Assembly (NCBI GenBank): GCA_013373175.1
Contig: JABXII010000014.1
Span: 124,001 to 188,000, forward strand
Direction: 5' to 3'
Source of the DNA: Campylobacteraceae bacterium
GTDB taxonomy: Bacteria; Campylobacterota; Campylobacteria; Campylobacterales; Arcobacteraceae
Length of the DNA: 64,000 nt
The position numbers and the translations under genes are program-made. How positions within the stretch are numbered: position 1 is the first letter of the stretch; each line of letters starts with the position of its first letter. Of the stretch, positions 34,683-45,545 are shown one piece after another. The notes below the pieces were generated by a model. The model saw nothing but the letters and a program-made list of their open reading frames with translations, was not told the DNA's origin and ran no database searches.

Positions 34683-37582
34683 CTTATTGAATCATATATC
34701 TTTTTTGGAGATTCAATTAATCTTTTAAAGAAGTTTACAGGTGCATTTATCCCATCTTTTGCTAAGTTTGTTTTATATTCTGGGTTTTCTAAAGTTCCGT
34801 ATATCTCCACTTGAGTATCTACTCTTTTATCTTCTCCTAAGAACAAATAGTTAAATACTGGTATTTCCCCAACTATTCTAGAATAATCTTTTAAAAAAAT
34901 CAGTTTTAACTTAGATTCAATTTGAGAAGTTTCAAAATTGATATTTGCTGTTCCATCAAAATCAATTCCATTTCCTTTTGTAAAGATTTTGTACATATTT
35001 AGAACCTTAGAGTCAAAGTCATAAGAGAAATCTACTCTTCCATCTGTTACTCTATAACCATTTATATTAAACCCACCATTTGTAGCCATTCCTACAACTG
35101 ATGGAATTGCTAATAAAGGATTAATTAGTCCAGGAGAAGTGTTTATAAAAATAAGTAGGTTATTTAAAATCGCTAAATCTTTTATCTTACTATTTTTTAT
35201 AAATGCTGTACCATTTAGTACTTTATCTTTTCCATAGGCACTTATATTTACATTCCCACCACTTATTAGGTCTTTGTTTAGTAATGAATTTAAAAACTCA
35301 TCACTCATATTTTTAGCTTCTAAGGTTATATTACCATTAAAATCTTGGTTATAAAGGAAATTTGTATCTTTATATTTTAACTCAACATTTGTTGAATGTT
35401 CTGCAAAAGTAAAATCATAATTTTCAGCTTTAATTATATGCTCTTTATTTACAATAATATTAGAATCTTTACCTTTTATATAATAAGAAATTGTTTCTTC
35501 TTTATTTATTTCTTCGGAATTATAAACTAAATTATAATTTACTAAATCTATATAAACCTTCTCTTCATCTAAAAGATATTTAATCAATAGTTTCTTATCT
35601 TTTGTATTTAAGTGTAAAATGCTATCTTTATATAAACCACTTAAAACTAAATCTTTTAACACTTTTCCATCTTTTTGGAAGGGTAAGTCTAAATCAACAG
35701 CTTTTGCATCAAATTTCACTTCTTTGTTATCTAAGTTTATTTTTGCCCACTGTACTTTATAAATACTGTCTTTATCCACTTTGATTTTAGAATTTTCTAA
35801 TTCAATATTTAAAGAAGGAATTTTGCCTTGTAAAGATTTTTCTTCTTGATTTACAGCTAAATCTATTCCACTTAATCTTAATAAAGGCAATTCATCTTTT
35901 TTAAGAATAATATCAATATCAGAATTATTTGTTTTTATTTCAGTTAAATCTTCTTTTATAACCCCAGTTGCTTTTAATTCAGTTATTTTCTTTCCATTCT
36001 TTTCAAAGGGGAAATCTAACTCTTTTAAATTAGTTTTAAAAGATATATCTTCTTCCCCTTTTATATTAACTTCTAAATCCCCTACTTTTACACCAAGCTC
36101 TTTTAGAAGTTCTGAATAAGGTTGTAAAACTCCTAAGTCTTCAACTGTTAAAGAAAAAAGTTCATCATCTATTATAATATTTGATTTCAAACTATCTAGT
36201 GAAATTTTAGTTTTATCTTTAAATTCTATATTTAAAGGTATTTTCTGGCCTTTCAAATTAATTAAGCTTTTTTCATCTGCAAGTATATTGAAAGAAGTAA
36301 TATCAACTTCTCCTTTTGCAGTTAAATCTTTTGTATTGATAGTTAAATCTAAAACACCTTCAATTAAATCTTTATGTTTAACTAACGATTTATTAATGAA
36401 TACATCATTGTCTTTTAAAACAACATCTGCTTTTTTTGTATAGAATTCAAAATCATTTAGTTTTAAAGTTGCATCATCTAAAAGAAACTTTCCATCAATA
36501 TCCATCTTTTTAGATGCCAAATATGGAATTCTTAATATTAAAGAAGAGTCTGCTTTTCCTGATAGTTGTTTTAATGGTAATTTTATTTTATAAGCTCTTA
36601 GTATTTCTAGAATATCTTCATTTAACATTGATTTTGTTTTTAAATCAACTACAACTAAACCTTTTTGCATACTTGTAAGATTTGGAATATATACTTTACT
36701 TCCATAAATCTCACTATTTCCATACATTGGTTTTTCTAAATCAAAAGATAAAGTATCATTTTCATAAGTAACTTTTAGTTTAGGAGTATTTACAGTTTTT
36801 ACATCTTTATGAAATCTAATTTTTGCATCACTAATTATTGCTTCACCCTTTATAGAGTTAAGTAGTACATTTTTATTTTTTAAATCTATTTGTCCATATA
36901 AATAGTTTAAATCAATATTCCCTTCTACATTATCATACATCCATGCTTCTGCTATTTTATCTAGCCTAAACATCTCTTTTAAAAAGCTAATTGATTTAAT
37001 TGAGTGACTTGTATTTACATAAAAATCTAAAATATCTTCTGTTATGTTTAAATTCAATTCTCCATCTACATTATCTTTATTAAAATATCCAAAGAAGTTA
37101 ATTATTCCTTTTGAAGCGTCAACTTTAGATTCACCAAAAAGTGTTAGATTTAGTTTTTTTACATATAAGGAATAAAGTTGCATATGTAATTCATCATCTA
37201 CAAATTTTAAATTTGCAGAAATATTTATATCCTTATTATTAAGATAGAACTCTTCATTATCTATTAATAAAGTAAGCTCGTTATCTTTTACTTTTAATCT
37301 TTTAATATCTATTTTTTCAAAATAATCTAAAATCTCAGGTACTTGAAGAAACCTCTCTTTAAGGTCTTCAACACTCATTTCATCTTTACTAGAAACATAA
37401 TCAAATACTAACTCGTCAAGTTCTAAAATAAGTTTTTTATCATATTTTAAATACAATTTCGAAATTGAAAAATTACCTAACGAAAAAGAATCAATTTTAA
37501 TCCCAGTAAAAAAAATGAGAGAAATGGAAAATAAAAAAAAGATTAATAGAGTTATTATGAGTAGTTTAATAACTTTTAGCAT
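34676..37582 (-). CDS. Large AsmA/YhdP-like envelope protein (DUF3971 type)
   Basis: A 968-residue protein anchored by one N-terminal helix (VIKLLIITLLIFFLFSISLIFF) with a long periplasmic part of repeating beta-strand segments (patterns such as LNLNITEDILDFYVN and GELDV-like strands), ending with the AsmA-like C-terminal module (LLIFINTSPGLINPLLAIPSV). YhdP-family proteins are thought to form bridges carrying phospholipids to the outer membrane. Start ATG 37582 has AAGGA 11 bases upstream. Its first 23 codons overlap, on the opposite strand, the first 22 or so codons of mltG. Confidence 0.78.
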   Translation of the reverse strand: MLKVIKLLIITLLIFFLFSISLIFFTGIKIDSFSLGNFSISKLYLKYDKKLILELDELVFDYVSSKDEMSVEDLKERFLQVPEILDYFEKIDIKRLKVKDNELTLLIDNEEFYLNNKDINISANLKFVDDELHMQLYSLYVKKLNLTLFGESKVDASKGIINFFGYFNKDNVDGELNLNITEDILDFYVNTSHSIKSISFLKEMFRLDKIAEAWMYDNVEGNIDLNYLYGQIDLKNKNVLLNSIKGEAIISDAKIRFHKDVKTVNTPKLKVTYENDTLSFDLEKPMYGNSEIYGSKVYIPNLTSMQKGLVVVDLKTKSMLNEDILEILRAYKIKLPLKQLSGKADSSLILRIPYLASKKMDIDGKFLLDDATLKLNDFEFYTKKADVVLKDNDVFINKSLVKHKDLIEGVLDLTINTKDLTAKGEVDITSFNILADEKSLINLKGQKIPLNIEFKDKTKISLDSLKSNIIIDDELFSLTVEDLGVLQPYSELLKELGVKVGDLEVNIKGEEDISFKTNLKELDFPFEKNGKKITELKATGVIKEDLTEIKTNNSDIDIILKKDELPLLRLSGIDLAVNQEEKSLQGKIPSLNIELENSKIKVDKDSIYKVQWAKINLDNKEVKFDAKAVDLDLPFQKDGKVLKDLVLSGLYKDSILHLNTKDKKLLIKYLLDEEKVYIDLVNYNLVYNSEEINKEETISYYIKGKDSNIIVNKEHIIKAENYDFTFAEHSTNVELKYKDTNFLYNQDFNGNITLEAKNMSDEFLNSLLNKDLISGGNVNISAYGKDKVLNGTAFIKNSKIKDLAILNNLLIFINTSPGLINPLLAIPSVVGMATNGGFNINGYRVTDGRVDFSYDFDSKVLNMYKIFTKGNGIDFDGTANINFETSQIESKLKLIFLKDYSRIVGEIPVFNYLFLGEDKRVDTQVEIYGTLENPEYKTNLAKDGINAPVNFFKRLIESPKKIYDSISE

Positions 37583-38624
37583 TATTGAGTTTATCCTTAT
37601 TGCAGCAATTGCAGTACTATTTTATATAAATATTCCACTAAGTTCGACTAAAGTCTTACATATTCCTAAAGGTAGTACAAACAGTATTATAACACATTTA
37701 AATAAAACGGGATATGAATTAAATACTATAGATAAATATATAATCAAATTTTTAGGTTATCCCCAAAGTGGTTGGATTGACTTAAAAACGCAATATATGA
37801 AAAAAGCTGATTTTCTATACAAATTAACAACTTCTAAGGCAGCTTTAAAAACAGTTACTCTAATTCCTGGTGAAACTTATTATGTATTTTTAAAAGATAT
37901 TGCAAAAAAGTTTAATCTTTCTGGAGAAAAACTAAATAAAATCTATAATGAGCATGCCTATAAAGCAGATGGAAATATTTTAGCAGAGACTTACTCTTTA
38001 CCTTACGGAATGAAAGAAGATCACTTACTTTTCTACCTTTTCTCAAATACTAATAAACAGTATGAAGAGTTCTCTAAAAAAATATTTGGATACTATGATA
38101 AGAAAAAATGGTATTACTATATTGTAATGGCATCTATTATTCAAAAAGAAGCTGCAAGTGTAGATGAAATGCCTTTAGTTTCAAGTGTTATTTACAATAG
38201 ACTTAGACGTGGTATGGCTTTACAAATGGATGGTACTTTAAATTATGGAAAATACTCCCATGTAAAAGTAACGGCACAAAGAATTAGAGAAGATAACTCT
38301 TCATACAATACGTACAAAAATAGAGGTCTTCCTGAAAACCCAATTTGTGCAGTTAGCCTAAATGCAATAAAAGCAGCAATTTTTCCAGTAAAAAGTAATT
38401 ATTTATACTTTGTAAGGGACAATACAACTGGTTTACATAAATTTACTAATTCCTATAGTGAACATATTAAAAATATAAATGCCAATAAAGGTGTTGCTAA
38501 AACATATACAAAAGAAAAAAGAGTTGAAAATAAATTTGATAAAGCAGCTAAAAAGATTATGAATACTGATGTTACTAAGCAAAAGCCTTCTTCTATCAAA
38601 TCTCTTTGGGATAATGTTAATTAG
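37515..38624 (+). CDS. mltG: Endolytic murein transglycosylase MltG
   Basis: A protein of up to 369 residues: cytoplasmic basic start, one membrane helix (FSIIEFILIAAIAVLFYINI), a LysM-like segment (VLHIPKGSTNSIITHLNKTGY), then the YceG domain with catalytic Glu212 in ASIIQKEAA and the conserved VSSVIYNRLRRGMALQMDGTLNYG and NTYKNRGLPENPICAVS. It cuts nascent glycan strands and sets their length. ATGs at 37515, 37524 and 37557 are all possible; every one lies inside the AsmA-like coding region on the other strand. Confidence 0.9.
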   Translation: MREMENKKKINRVIMSSLITFSIIEFILIAAIAVLFYINIPLSSTKVLHIPKGSTNSIITHLNKTGYELNTIDKYIIKFLGYPQSGWIDLKTQYMKKADFLYKLTTSKAALKTVTLIPGETYYVFLKDIAKKFNLSGEKLNKIYNEHAYKADGNILAETYSLPYGMKEDHLLFYLFSNTNKQYEEFSKKIFGYYDKKKWYYYIVMASIIQKEAASVDEMPLVSSVIYNRLRRGMALQMDGTLNYGKYSHVKVTAQRIREDNSSYNTYKNRGLPENPICAVSLNAIKAAIFPVKSNYLYFVRDNTTGLHKFTNSYSEHIKNINANKGVAKTYTKEKRVENKFDKAAKKIMNTDVTKQKPSSIKSLWDNVN

Positions 38625-38705
38625 TAAATTAGTATGTGAAATTTTGAAACAAAGATTATTTCCTTAGGTTTTAAAGTAACAATTTCATTTATCATAAATT
38701 TATTT

Positions 38706-40943
<2,238 letters not shown>

Positions 40944-40962
40944 TAATTAAATTCTTAAAATA

Positions 40963-40993
40963 AAAAGGCAAAGCTTTGGCTTTGCCTTTTTTT
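40963..40993 (+). terminator. Terminator of icd
   Basis: AAAAGGCAAAGC (40963-40974) pairs perfectly with GCTTTGCCTTTT (40979-40990) around TTTG, and the T tract continues to 40993. Confidence 0.92.
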
Positions 40994-41037
40994 ATGCCTA
41001 AAAAGTTATAATTTCAAAAAATAAAAAAGGAAATATC

Positions 41038-41985
41038 TTGATAACTAAAAAAGTAAGTATTATTGGAGTGGGTAATGTAGGCTCAACTTTAGCATATGCT
41101 TTAGCAAATAAAGGTATTTGCTCTTCTATAGTACTAAAAGACATACGTGAAAATATAGTACAAGCAATGGCATTAGATATTTCTCAAAGTGCAAATGCTG
41201 CAAAATCTCATACAGTAGTACACGCTGCACGAGATGGAAAAGACTTAGAAAATAGTGATGTTGTAGTTGTAACTGCAGGAATCCCACGAAAACCTGGTAT
41301 GAGTAGAGATGATTTACTTCTTACAAATGCAAAGATTATGAAGAGTGTAATAGATGATATTAAAACATATGCTTCAAATGCAATTGTTATTATCGTATCA
41401 AACCCACTTGATGCTATGGTTTATACTGCATTAAAAACATCTGGTTTTCCCGCAAATCAAATAGTTGGAATGGCAGGTATTTTAGATAGTGCTAGAATGT
41501 CTCACTTTATTTTAGAAAAAATAGGTTTTGGTGCTGGTCAAATAGAGTCTTCAGTTATGGGAGGTCATGGAGATGATATGGTTCCTCTTCCAAACTACTC
41601 AACTGTTGCAGGGGTACCTATTCCTGAATTACTTCCACTAGAAGATATTGAAGAAATAGTTGAAAAAACAAAAAATGGTGGGCTTCAAATTGTAAAACTA
41701 CTAGAAACAGGCTCAGCATACTATGCACCTGCACATGCAACTTCACTTATGGTAGAAGCCATTTTAAACAATCAAAAGAAGATTTACCCTTGTTCTGTTT
41801 ATTTAAATGGTGAGTATGGTTATAAAGATGTTGTTGGTGGTGTTCCAGTAATGCTTGGAAGTAAAGGTGTTGAAAAAATATTTGAATTAAAATTAGATAA
41901 TAAACAAAAAGAACTTTTTGATAAATCAATATCTTCTGTAAAAGAATTAATTGATACTCTAGAAAGTAAATTTTTTATAGATTAA
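41038..41985 (+). CDS. mdh: Malate dehydrogenase (LDH-like)
   Basis: A 315-residue NAD-dependent dehydrogenase oxidising malate to oxaloacetate. The nucleotide loop is GVGNVGSTLAYAL; the substrate loop reads AGIPRKPGMSRDDLL, where Arg rather than Gln after IP points to malate, not lactate; the catalytic His is in VMGGHGDDMVPL. Begins at TTG 41038 with AAAAAGGAAATATC before it. It lies behind icd, but a strong terminator separates them, so it probably has its own promoter. An SpoIIAA-like gene follows. Confidence 0.93.
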   Translation: MITKKVSIIGVGNVGSTLAYALANKGICSSIVLKDIRENIVQAMALDISQSANAAKSHTVVHAARDGKDLENSDVVVVTAGIPRKPGMSRDDLLLTNAKIMKSVIDDIKTYASNAIVIIVSNPLDAMVYTALKTSGFPANQIVGMAGILDSARMSHFILEKIGFGAGQIESSVMGGHGDDMVPLPNYSTVAGVPIPELLPLEDIEEIVEKTKNGGLQIVKLLETGSAYYAPAHATSLMVEAILNNQKKIYPCSVYLNGEYGYKDVVGGVPVMLGSKGVEKIFELKLDNKQKELFDKSISSVKELIDTLESKFFID

Positions 41986-42018
41986 TAAATACAATTAAAT
42001 ATCCAAAAGGAGTCTATT

Positions 42019-42399
42019 ATGAGTACAAGCAAAAATGGTTTATCAATAGGTCTACAAAGAACAAATACTAAAGTATATCTTTATTTAAAAGCAGTGGGTA
42101 CTCTTACCCATGAAGACTATGAAAAACTAACTCCTATGCTTGAAAATACTCTTAAGCAAATAGAAGACCCAAAAATAAAAGCATTAATAGATTGTAGTGA
42201 ACTAAATGGTTGGGAGATACAAGCTGCATGGGATGATTTAAAAATAGGATTAAAACATGGTAGTGAATTTGATAAAGTTGCTATTATTACAAATAGAACT
42301 TGGATAGAAGTTGGAGCTAAAGTATCAACTTGGTTTATAAATGGTCAAATACAAACTTTTGAAAAAGAAGATGATGCAATAAATTGGTTAAGTAAATAA
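42019..42399 (+). CDS. SpoIIAA-like (STAS-related) cytosolic protein
   Basis: A 126-residue protein resembling the SpoIIAA-like/DUF3478 family: KVYLYLKAVGTLTHEDYEKLTPMLE, IKALIDCSELNGWEIQAAWDDLK, and the C-terminal FEKEDDAINWL. The fold is STAS-like and may bind a lipophilic or nucleotide ligand; no catalytic role is known to me. AAGGAG precedes the ATG; 33 bases after mdh, so likely co-transcribed. Confidence 0.75.
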   Translation: MSTSKNGLSIGLQRTNTKVYLYLKAVGTLTHEDYEKLTPMLENTLKQIEDPKIKALIDCSELNGWEIQAAWDDLKIGLKHGSEFDKVAIITNRTWIEVGAKVSTWFINGQIQTFEKEDDAINWLSK

Positions 42400-42421
42400 A
42401 AGAGGAAAACCTCTTTTATTT
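42394..42421. terminator. Bidirectional terminator between SpoIIAA-like gene and sodB
   Basis: AAATAAAAGAGG (42394-42405) pairs perfectly with CCTCTTTTATTT (42410-42421) around AAAA. T-rich ends on both strands allow it to stop both convergent transcripts. Confidence 0.8.
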
Positions 42422-42433
42422 TAACTATTATAT

Positions 42434-43012
42434 TTATTTAGCTAAGTTTTCAGCTACAAAATTCCAGTTTACTAAAGCCCAGAAATTTTCTAAATATGCA
42501 GGTCTTGCATTTCTTACATCAATATAGTACGCGTGTTCCCACACATCACATGTTAATAATGGAGTTAATCCAGTAGTTATAGGAGTAGCTGCATTTGAAG
42601 TAGAAACGATTTCTAACTTACCTTCTGTAGTTTTAACAAGCCAAGTCCATCCTGAACCAAAGTTGTTAACTGCTGCATTTGTGAACTCTTCTTTAAATCC
42701 ATCTACTGAACCAAAAGCTTCAGTTAATGCTGCTTCAACATCAGAAGGAACATCAGAACCATTTGGAGTTAATCCATTCCAGAAAAAGTCATGGTTAAAT
42801 ACTTGAGCAGCGTTATTAAATACACCACCTTCAGAACTTTTTACAATATCAACTAAAGAAAGATCTTCAAATTTTGTTCCTTCAATTAGTCCATTTAATT
42901 TTGTTACGTATGTTTGGTGATGCTTACCATAGTGGAATTCTAAAGTCTCTTTTGACATTTGTGGCTCTAAAGCATCTAGTTCGTAAGGTAGTTTCATTAA
43001 TTCGTGTTTCAT
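42434..43012 (-). CDS. sodB: Iron superoxide dismutase
   Basis: A 192-residue cytosolic Fe-type SOD. Metal ligands are His27 ([11 protein letters not shown]), the His in VFNHDFFW, and the Asp and His of DVWEHAYY. The AAQVFNH sequence with Gln in that position and GSGWTWLV favour iron over manganese. AAAGGATAATAA lies before the ATG. A 16-bp palindrome at 43027-43042 sits between a -10-like sequence and the start. Confidence 0.95.
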   Translation of the reverse strand: MKHELMKLPYELDALEPQMSKETLEFHYGKHHQTYVTKLNGLIEGTKFEDLSLVDIVKSSEGGVFNNAAQVFNHDFFWNGLTPNGSDVPSDVEAALTEAFGSVDGFKEEFTNAAVNNFGSGWTWLVKTTEGKLEIVSTSNAATPITTGLTPLLTCDVWEHAYYIDVRNARPAYLENFWALVNWNFVAENLAK

Positions 43013-43026
43013 TTATTATCCTTTAA

Positions 43027-43042
43027 ATAGTTAATTAACTAT
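43027..43042. promoter_or_regulatory. Perfect 16-bp palindrome in the sodB leader/promoter
   Basis: ATAGTTAATTAACTAT is self-complementary and placed just downstream of a -10-like TATTAT (minus strand), where a bound repressor would block transcription. Fur or PerR control would make physiological sense, but the sequence does not match a consensus that I can assign. Confidence 0.4.
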
Positions 43043-43097
43043 ATAATAATACATAATTAACTTAAAAGTGAATTAATAAAAATAATGTAGATTTTCC

Positions 43098-43122
43098 AAT
43101 TAAGACATAAATTGTCTTAATT
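43098..43122 (-). terminator. Hairpin after the 43137 gene
   Basis: AATTAAGACA (43098-43107) and TGTCTTAATT (43113-43122) form a perfect 10-bp stem with a five-base loop, 15 bases after the stop of the minus-strand gene. No U tract follows, so it is only a possible terminator. Confidence 0.4.
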
Positions 43123-43136
43123 AGATTAAAGTGAGC

Positions 43137-43730
43137 TTATATATTATTTACTAATTTAAATAATGGTTCTAAAGTTTTCTTTTTCTCTTCTTCAGTCATA
43201 GAGCCATCTAATGCACCCTCTTTTACCTGACCTGCATAAAGTTTTGAAATCACTCCTTCTTTTGAAACAATAAATGCAACAAATTTAGTTTTTGAGTTAT
43301 CAACAACATTTAGTACATTTACCATGTCTCCTTCAAAGTCATAAACCATTGGAATATTTGAACCTTCATTTAATTCTTCAAGTTTACCAGGTATAAACAT
43401 TTTCTTTACAAACCAAGGTGCTGCAGAAATATTTGCAACCATAACATATGGTGTTTTTAAATCAAAATATTTTGGTAACTCTTTTACTACAGATAAAGAA
43501 TCATGATTACCAACAACTATTAAAGTTTCTTCACCCTTTTTGATTAAGTCTTCTCTTTTTACTTTATCTTCTTTTCCAACAATTTCAAAAACTGATGGTA
43601 AAGAATCATACTTCACAATATTTACTACATTTTCACTTGCTACAATTTGTTTTGGTTTCTCTGCTGTAAAGAAAACCAATAGAGCAAAACCAACTAAACC
43701 TAAAAAAACCACTTTCAATAAATTTGCCAT
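43137..43730 (-). CDS. Membrane-anchored periplasmic protein, possibly thioredoxin-like fold
   Basis: A 197-residue protein with one N-terminal helix (LLKVVFLGLVGFALLVFF) and a periplasmic domain in which ETLIVVGNHDSLSVVKELPKYF, PYVMVANISAAPWFVKKMF and KTKFVAFIVSKEGVISKLYAGQV follow the strand order of thioredoxin-like folds. No CxxC motif is present, so redox activity is unlikely. ATG 43730 is chosen because AAGGAC precedes it and it fits the helix; an earlier start at 43769 would add 13 basic residues. Function not recognised. Confidence 0.55.
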   Translation of the reverse strand: MANLLKVVFLGLVGFALLVFFTAEKPKQIVASENVVNIVKYDSLPSVFEIVGKEDKVKREDLIKKGEETLIVVGNHDSLSVVKELPKYFDLKTPYVMVANISAAPWFVKKMFIPGKLEELNEGSNIPMVYDFEGDMVNVLNVVDNSKTKFVAFIVSKEGVISKLYAGQVKEGALDGSMTEEEKKKTLEPLFKLVNNI

Positions 43731-43786
43731 TTTAGTCCTTCTAAAAAAAATTCTTAAGATAATATCCACATAAAATTAATGGTTTA

Positions 43787-44953
43787 TTAAAATAATTTTT
43801 TAACCCATCTTTTAAATAATCTATGTGTAGTAATCTCCACATCCAAAAAATTATTTTCTTGTATTTCATCAACTAATTTTTTAGCTAAGTAAGGAGATAA
43901 AACATATCCTCTTCCGCCAACACCATTTAATACATATAAGTTATCTATTGTACTTAGCATTTCATTTTTTATATGAGAACCATTTTTCAAATGAGGGAAT
44001 TGTTCTAATGTTTTATTTGAGTCAACAAGTTTTCCTACCATAGGAAAATAATCTATGCTAGATGCCCTTGGCCCTATTTTAATATCTACAACTTTTGGCT
44101 CTTGTATAAGTTTTATATCATTTGCTTTTTCTAATAACTCATTGGTATTGTTCTTTACAAGCTCTTTTGTATAAGTATCATGCTCTATATCACTTAACTC
44201 TTTTTTATTTAAACAACAGTTACAAACCCTTAAATCACAATCAATTCTATTATGTGTAGCACCAATAGATGTTAAATAGGTATTTTTGTCTTTTTGTTTA
44301 GTTGAGTGAGAAAGTGAACAAGCCTTATGATAGTTTTTTGATATACAAGTTGTAGACTCAATATCTATCTTTTGTCCCCATACTGCTCTTATATTGAAAT
44401 ATTTTTCTTCTATTAATGAAACATCTGCACCTGTAGTAATAATCAAATTATTGGCTTTTATTTCATCATTTATTAACCAAAAATCATCTTTCTTTTTATA
44501 TGATTTCACTTCATATTTAAATCTTTTTTCTACATCTTTTGCTAAAATTTTACATATATTATAAGAGTTTACTTGTGAACCAATTTCAAAAAAATAGCCC
44601 TTTTCTTCTTGTGTAAATTCAAAATCCATATAAGGTTTATAGCTTTGAAACTTTTCTTCATCTTCGTTATTTTTTGGAATACGAACTACCCCACAATTAG
44701 TAATTTCACTAGGTGTAATTTCTTTATAAAACTGTGTTGAAAACTTTAAAGCTTCAGTTACAAGCTCTTTAAATTTATTTGGTTTTCCTAACAAAGGAGA
44801 AAGAAAAGCTCCCGCTGCTCCACTTGCACCTTGAGCTAAAGTACAATTTCTATCTATAAGTAAAATTGATTTACTATATTTAGATAAAAAATATGCTGTA
44901 CTGCATCCTGCAATTCCTGCACCAATAATTACATATTCATAGGTTTTATTCAT
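43787..44953 (-). CDS. FAD-dependent oxidoreductase, MnmC C-terminal-domain-like, with Cys-rich insertion
   Basis: A 388-residue DAO-fold flavoprotein: FAD site YEYVIIGAGIAGCSTAYFLS, GASGAAGAFLSPLLGKPNKF and the C-terminal LNGVGGRGYVLSPYLAKKLVDEI. It resembles the oxidase half of MnmC, which converts cmnm5(s2)U34 in tRNA wobble positions to nm5(s2)U34; the methyltransferase half is absent. Odd feature: after IGATHNRID comes C239-x4-C244-x-C246-C247, a possible metal or Fe-S site not typical of MnmC. A rhodanese gene precedes it by four bases, so the pair is co-expressed. Confidence 0.7.
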   Translation of the reverse strand: MNKTYEYVIIGAGIAGCSTAYFLSKYSKSILLIDRNCTLAQGASGAAGAFLSPLLGKPNKFKELVTEALKFSTQFYKEITPSEITNCGVVRIPKNNEDEEKFQSYKPYMDFEFTQEEKGYFFEIGSQVNSYNICKILAKDVEKRFKYEVKSYKKKDDFWLINDEIKANNLIITTGADVSLIEEKYFNIRAVWGQKIDIESTTCISKNYHKACSLSHSTKQKDKNTYLTSIGATHNRIDCDLRVCNCCLNKKELSDIEHDTYTKELVKNNTNELLEKANDIKLIQEPKVVDIKIGPRASSIDYFPMVGKLVDSNKTLEQFPHLKNGSHIKNEMLSTIDNLYVLNGVGGRGYVLSPYLAKKLVDEIQENNFLDVEITTHRLFKRWVKKLF

Positions 44954-44957
44954 TATA

Positions 44958-45275
44958 TTAATTCATCTCTTCAAATAGTTGATAGTTAGGTCTCCAATAA
45001 CCTCTTCCACCTCTTAAGCTAATACACTTGTAGTCTGGAAACTTACTCTTATAGTAATTCAGTCTCTCTTTACTTGTTTTGCCAGTATCACAATAAAAAA
45101 CAAAAACAGTTCCCTTTGGGTATTCTTTCATTTCAAAAGGATTATAAGTTATTGTTTCAATCTTTTCTAAAGGCTTTAAAACTGTATCAATAAGTACGAC
45201 TTTAATACCTTCTTTTTCTAATTCTTTTGTATATTTAAACAGCTCTTGCTGTGTCCATTCATCTTTTTCAAACAT
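44958..45275 (-). CDS. Single-domain rhodanese-like sulfurtransferase
   Basis: A 105-residue protein with the rhodanese fold: KVVLIDTVL early, catalytic-loop VFYCDTGKTSKERL with the persulfide Cys, and CISLRGGRGYWRP, where LRGG is the usual LxGG element. It is co-transcribed with the MnmC-like oxidase. Sulfur relay toward tRNA thiolation is an attractive contextual guess, since mnm5s2U needs both chemistries, but the sequence does not show it. ATG 45275 is preferred over TTG 45281. Confidence 0.75.
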   Translation of the reverse strand: MFEKDEWTQQELFKYTKELEKEGIKVVLIDTVLKPLEKIETITYNPFEMKEYPKGTVFVFYCDTGKTSKERLNYYKSKFPDYKCISLRGGRGYWRPNYQLFEEMN

Positions 45276-45365
45276 AAGCAATGATTACTAAAATATCATT
45301 AAAAACTCTTAAAGCTATTTTTTATTTAGCACTTAAGACTCAACTTAAACTATTTTGTAAATAAA

Positions 45366-45386
45366 CTTGATTGACTTTGACTCAAG
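45366..45386 (+). promoter_or_regulatory. HAIR operator (HspR binding site)
   Basis: CTTGATT-GACTTTG-ACTCAAG differs by one base from the HAIR consensus CTTGAGT-N7-ACTCAAG. It overlaps the -35 region of a promoter with extended -10 TGCTAAAAT (45391-45399), where HspR would repress. HspR itself is encoded at 46444, giving an autoregulated heat-shock operon. Confidence 0.85.
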
Positions 45387-45405
45387 TTTATGCTAAAATA
45401 TAAAT

Positions 45406-45545
45406 AAAAATATCAAGTCTTAATGCAAGAACAACTCGTTGTTCTCTTTAGGGTTTGCTACTTTAGATGGAATTTATTTCCATCGTTAAAAGTAGTCATA
45501 AATTATTTGGTTCCTTTAAAAAAGGGACTTTTTTAAGGACAAAAA
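45406..45545 (+). promoter_or_regulatory. Structured cbpA leader ending in a terminator hairpin
   Basis: The roughly 140-nt leader folds into three hairpins: 45428-45445 (AGAACAA/TTGTTCT), 45458-45495 (CTACTTT/AAAGTAG with inner GATGGAA/TTCCATC), and 45510-45528 followed by six T residues to 45534. The third looks like an intrinsic terminator, placed one base before the Shine-Dalgarno AAGGA (45535-45539) of cbpA. It is either a transcription attenuator or the 3' end of a separate small RNA of about 130 nt. Confidence 0.6.
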
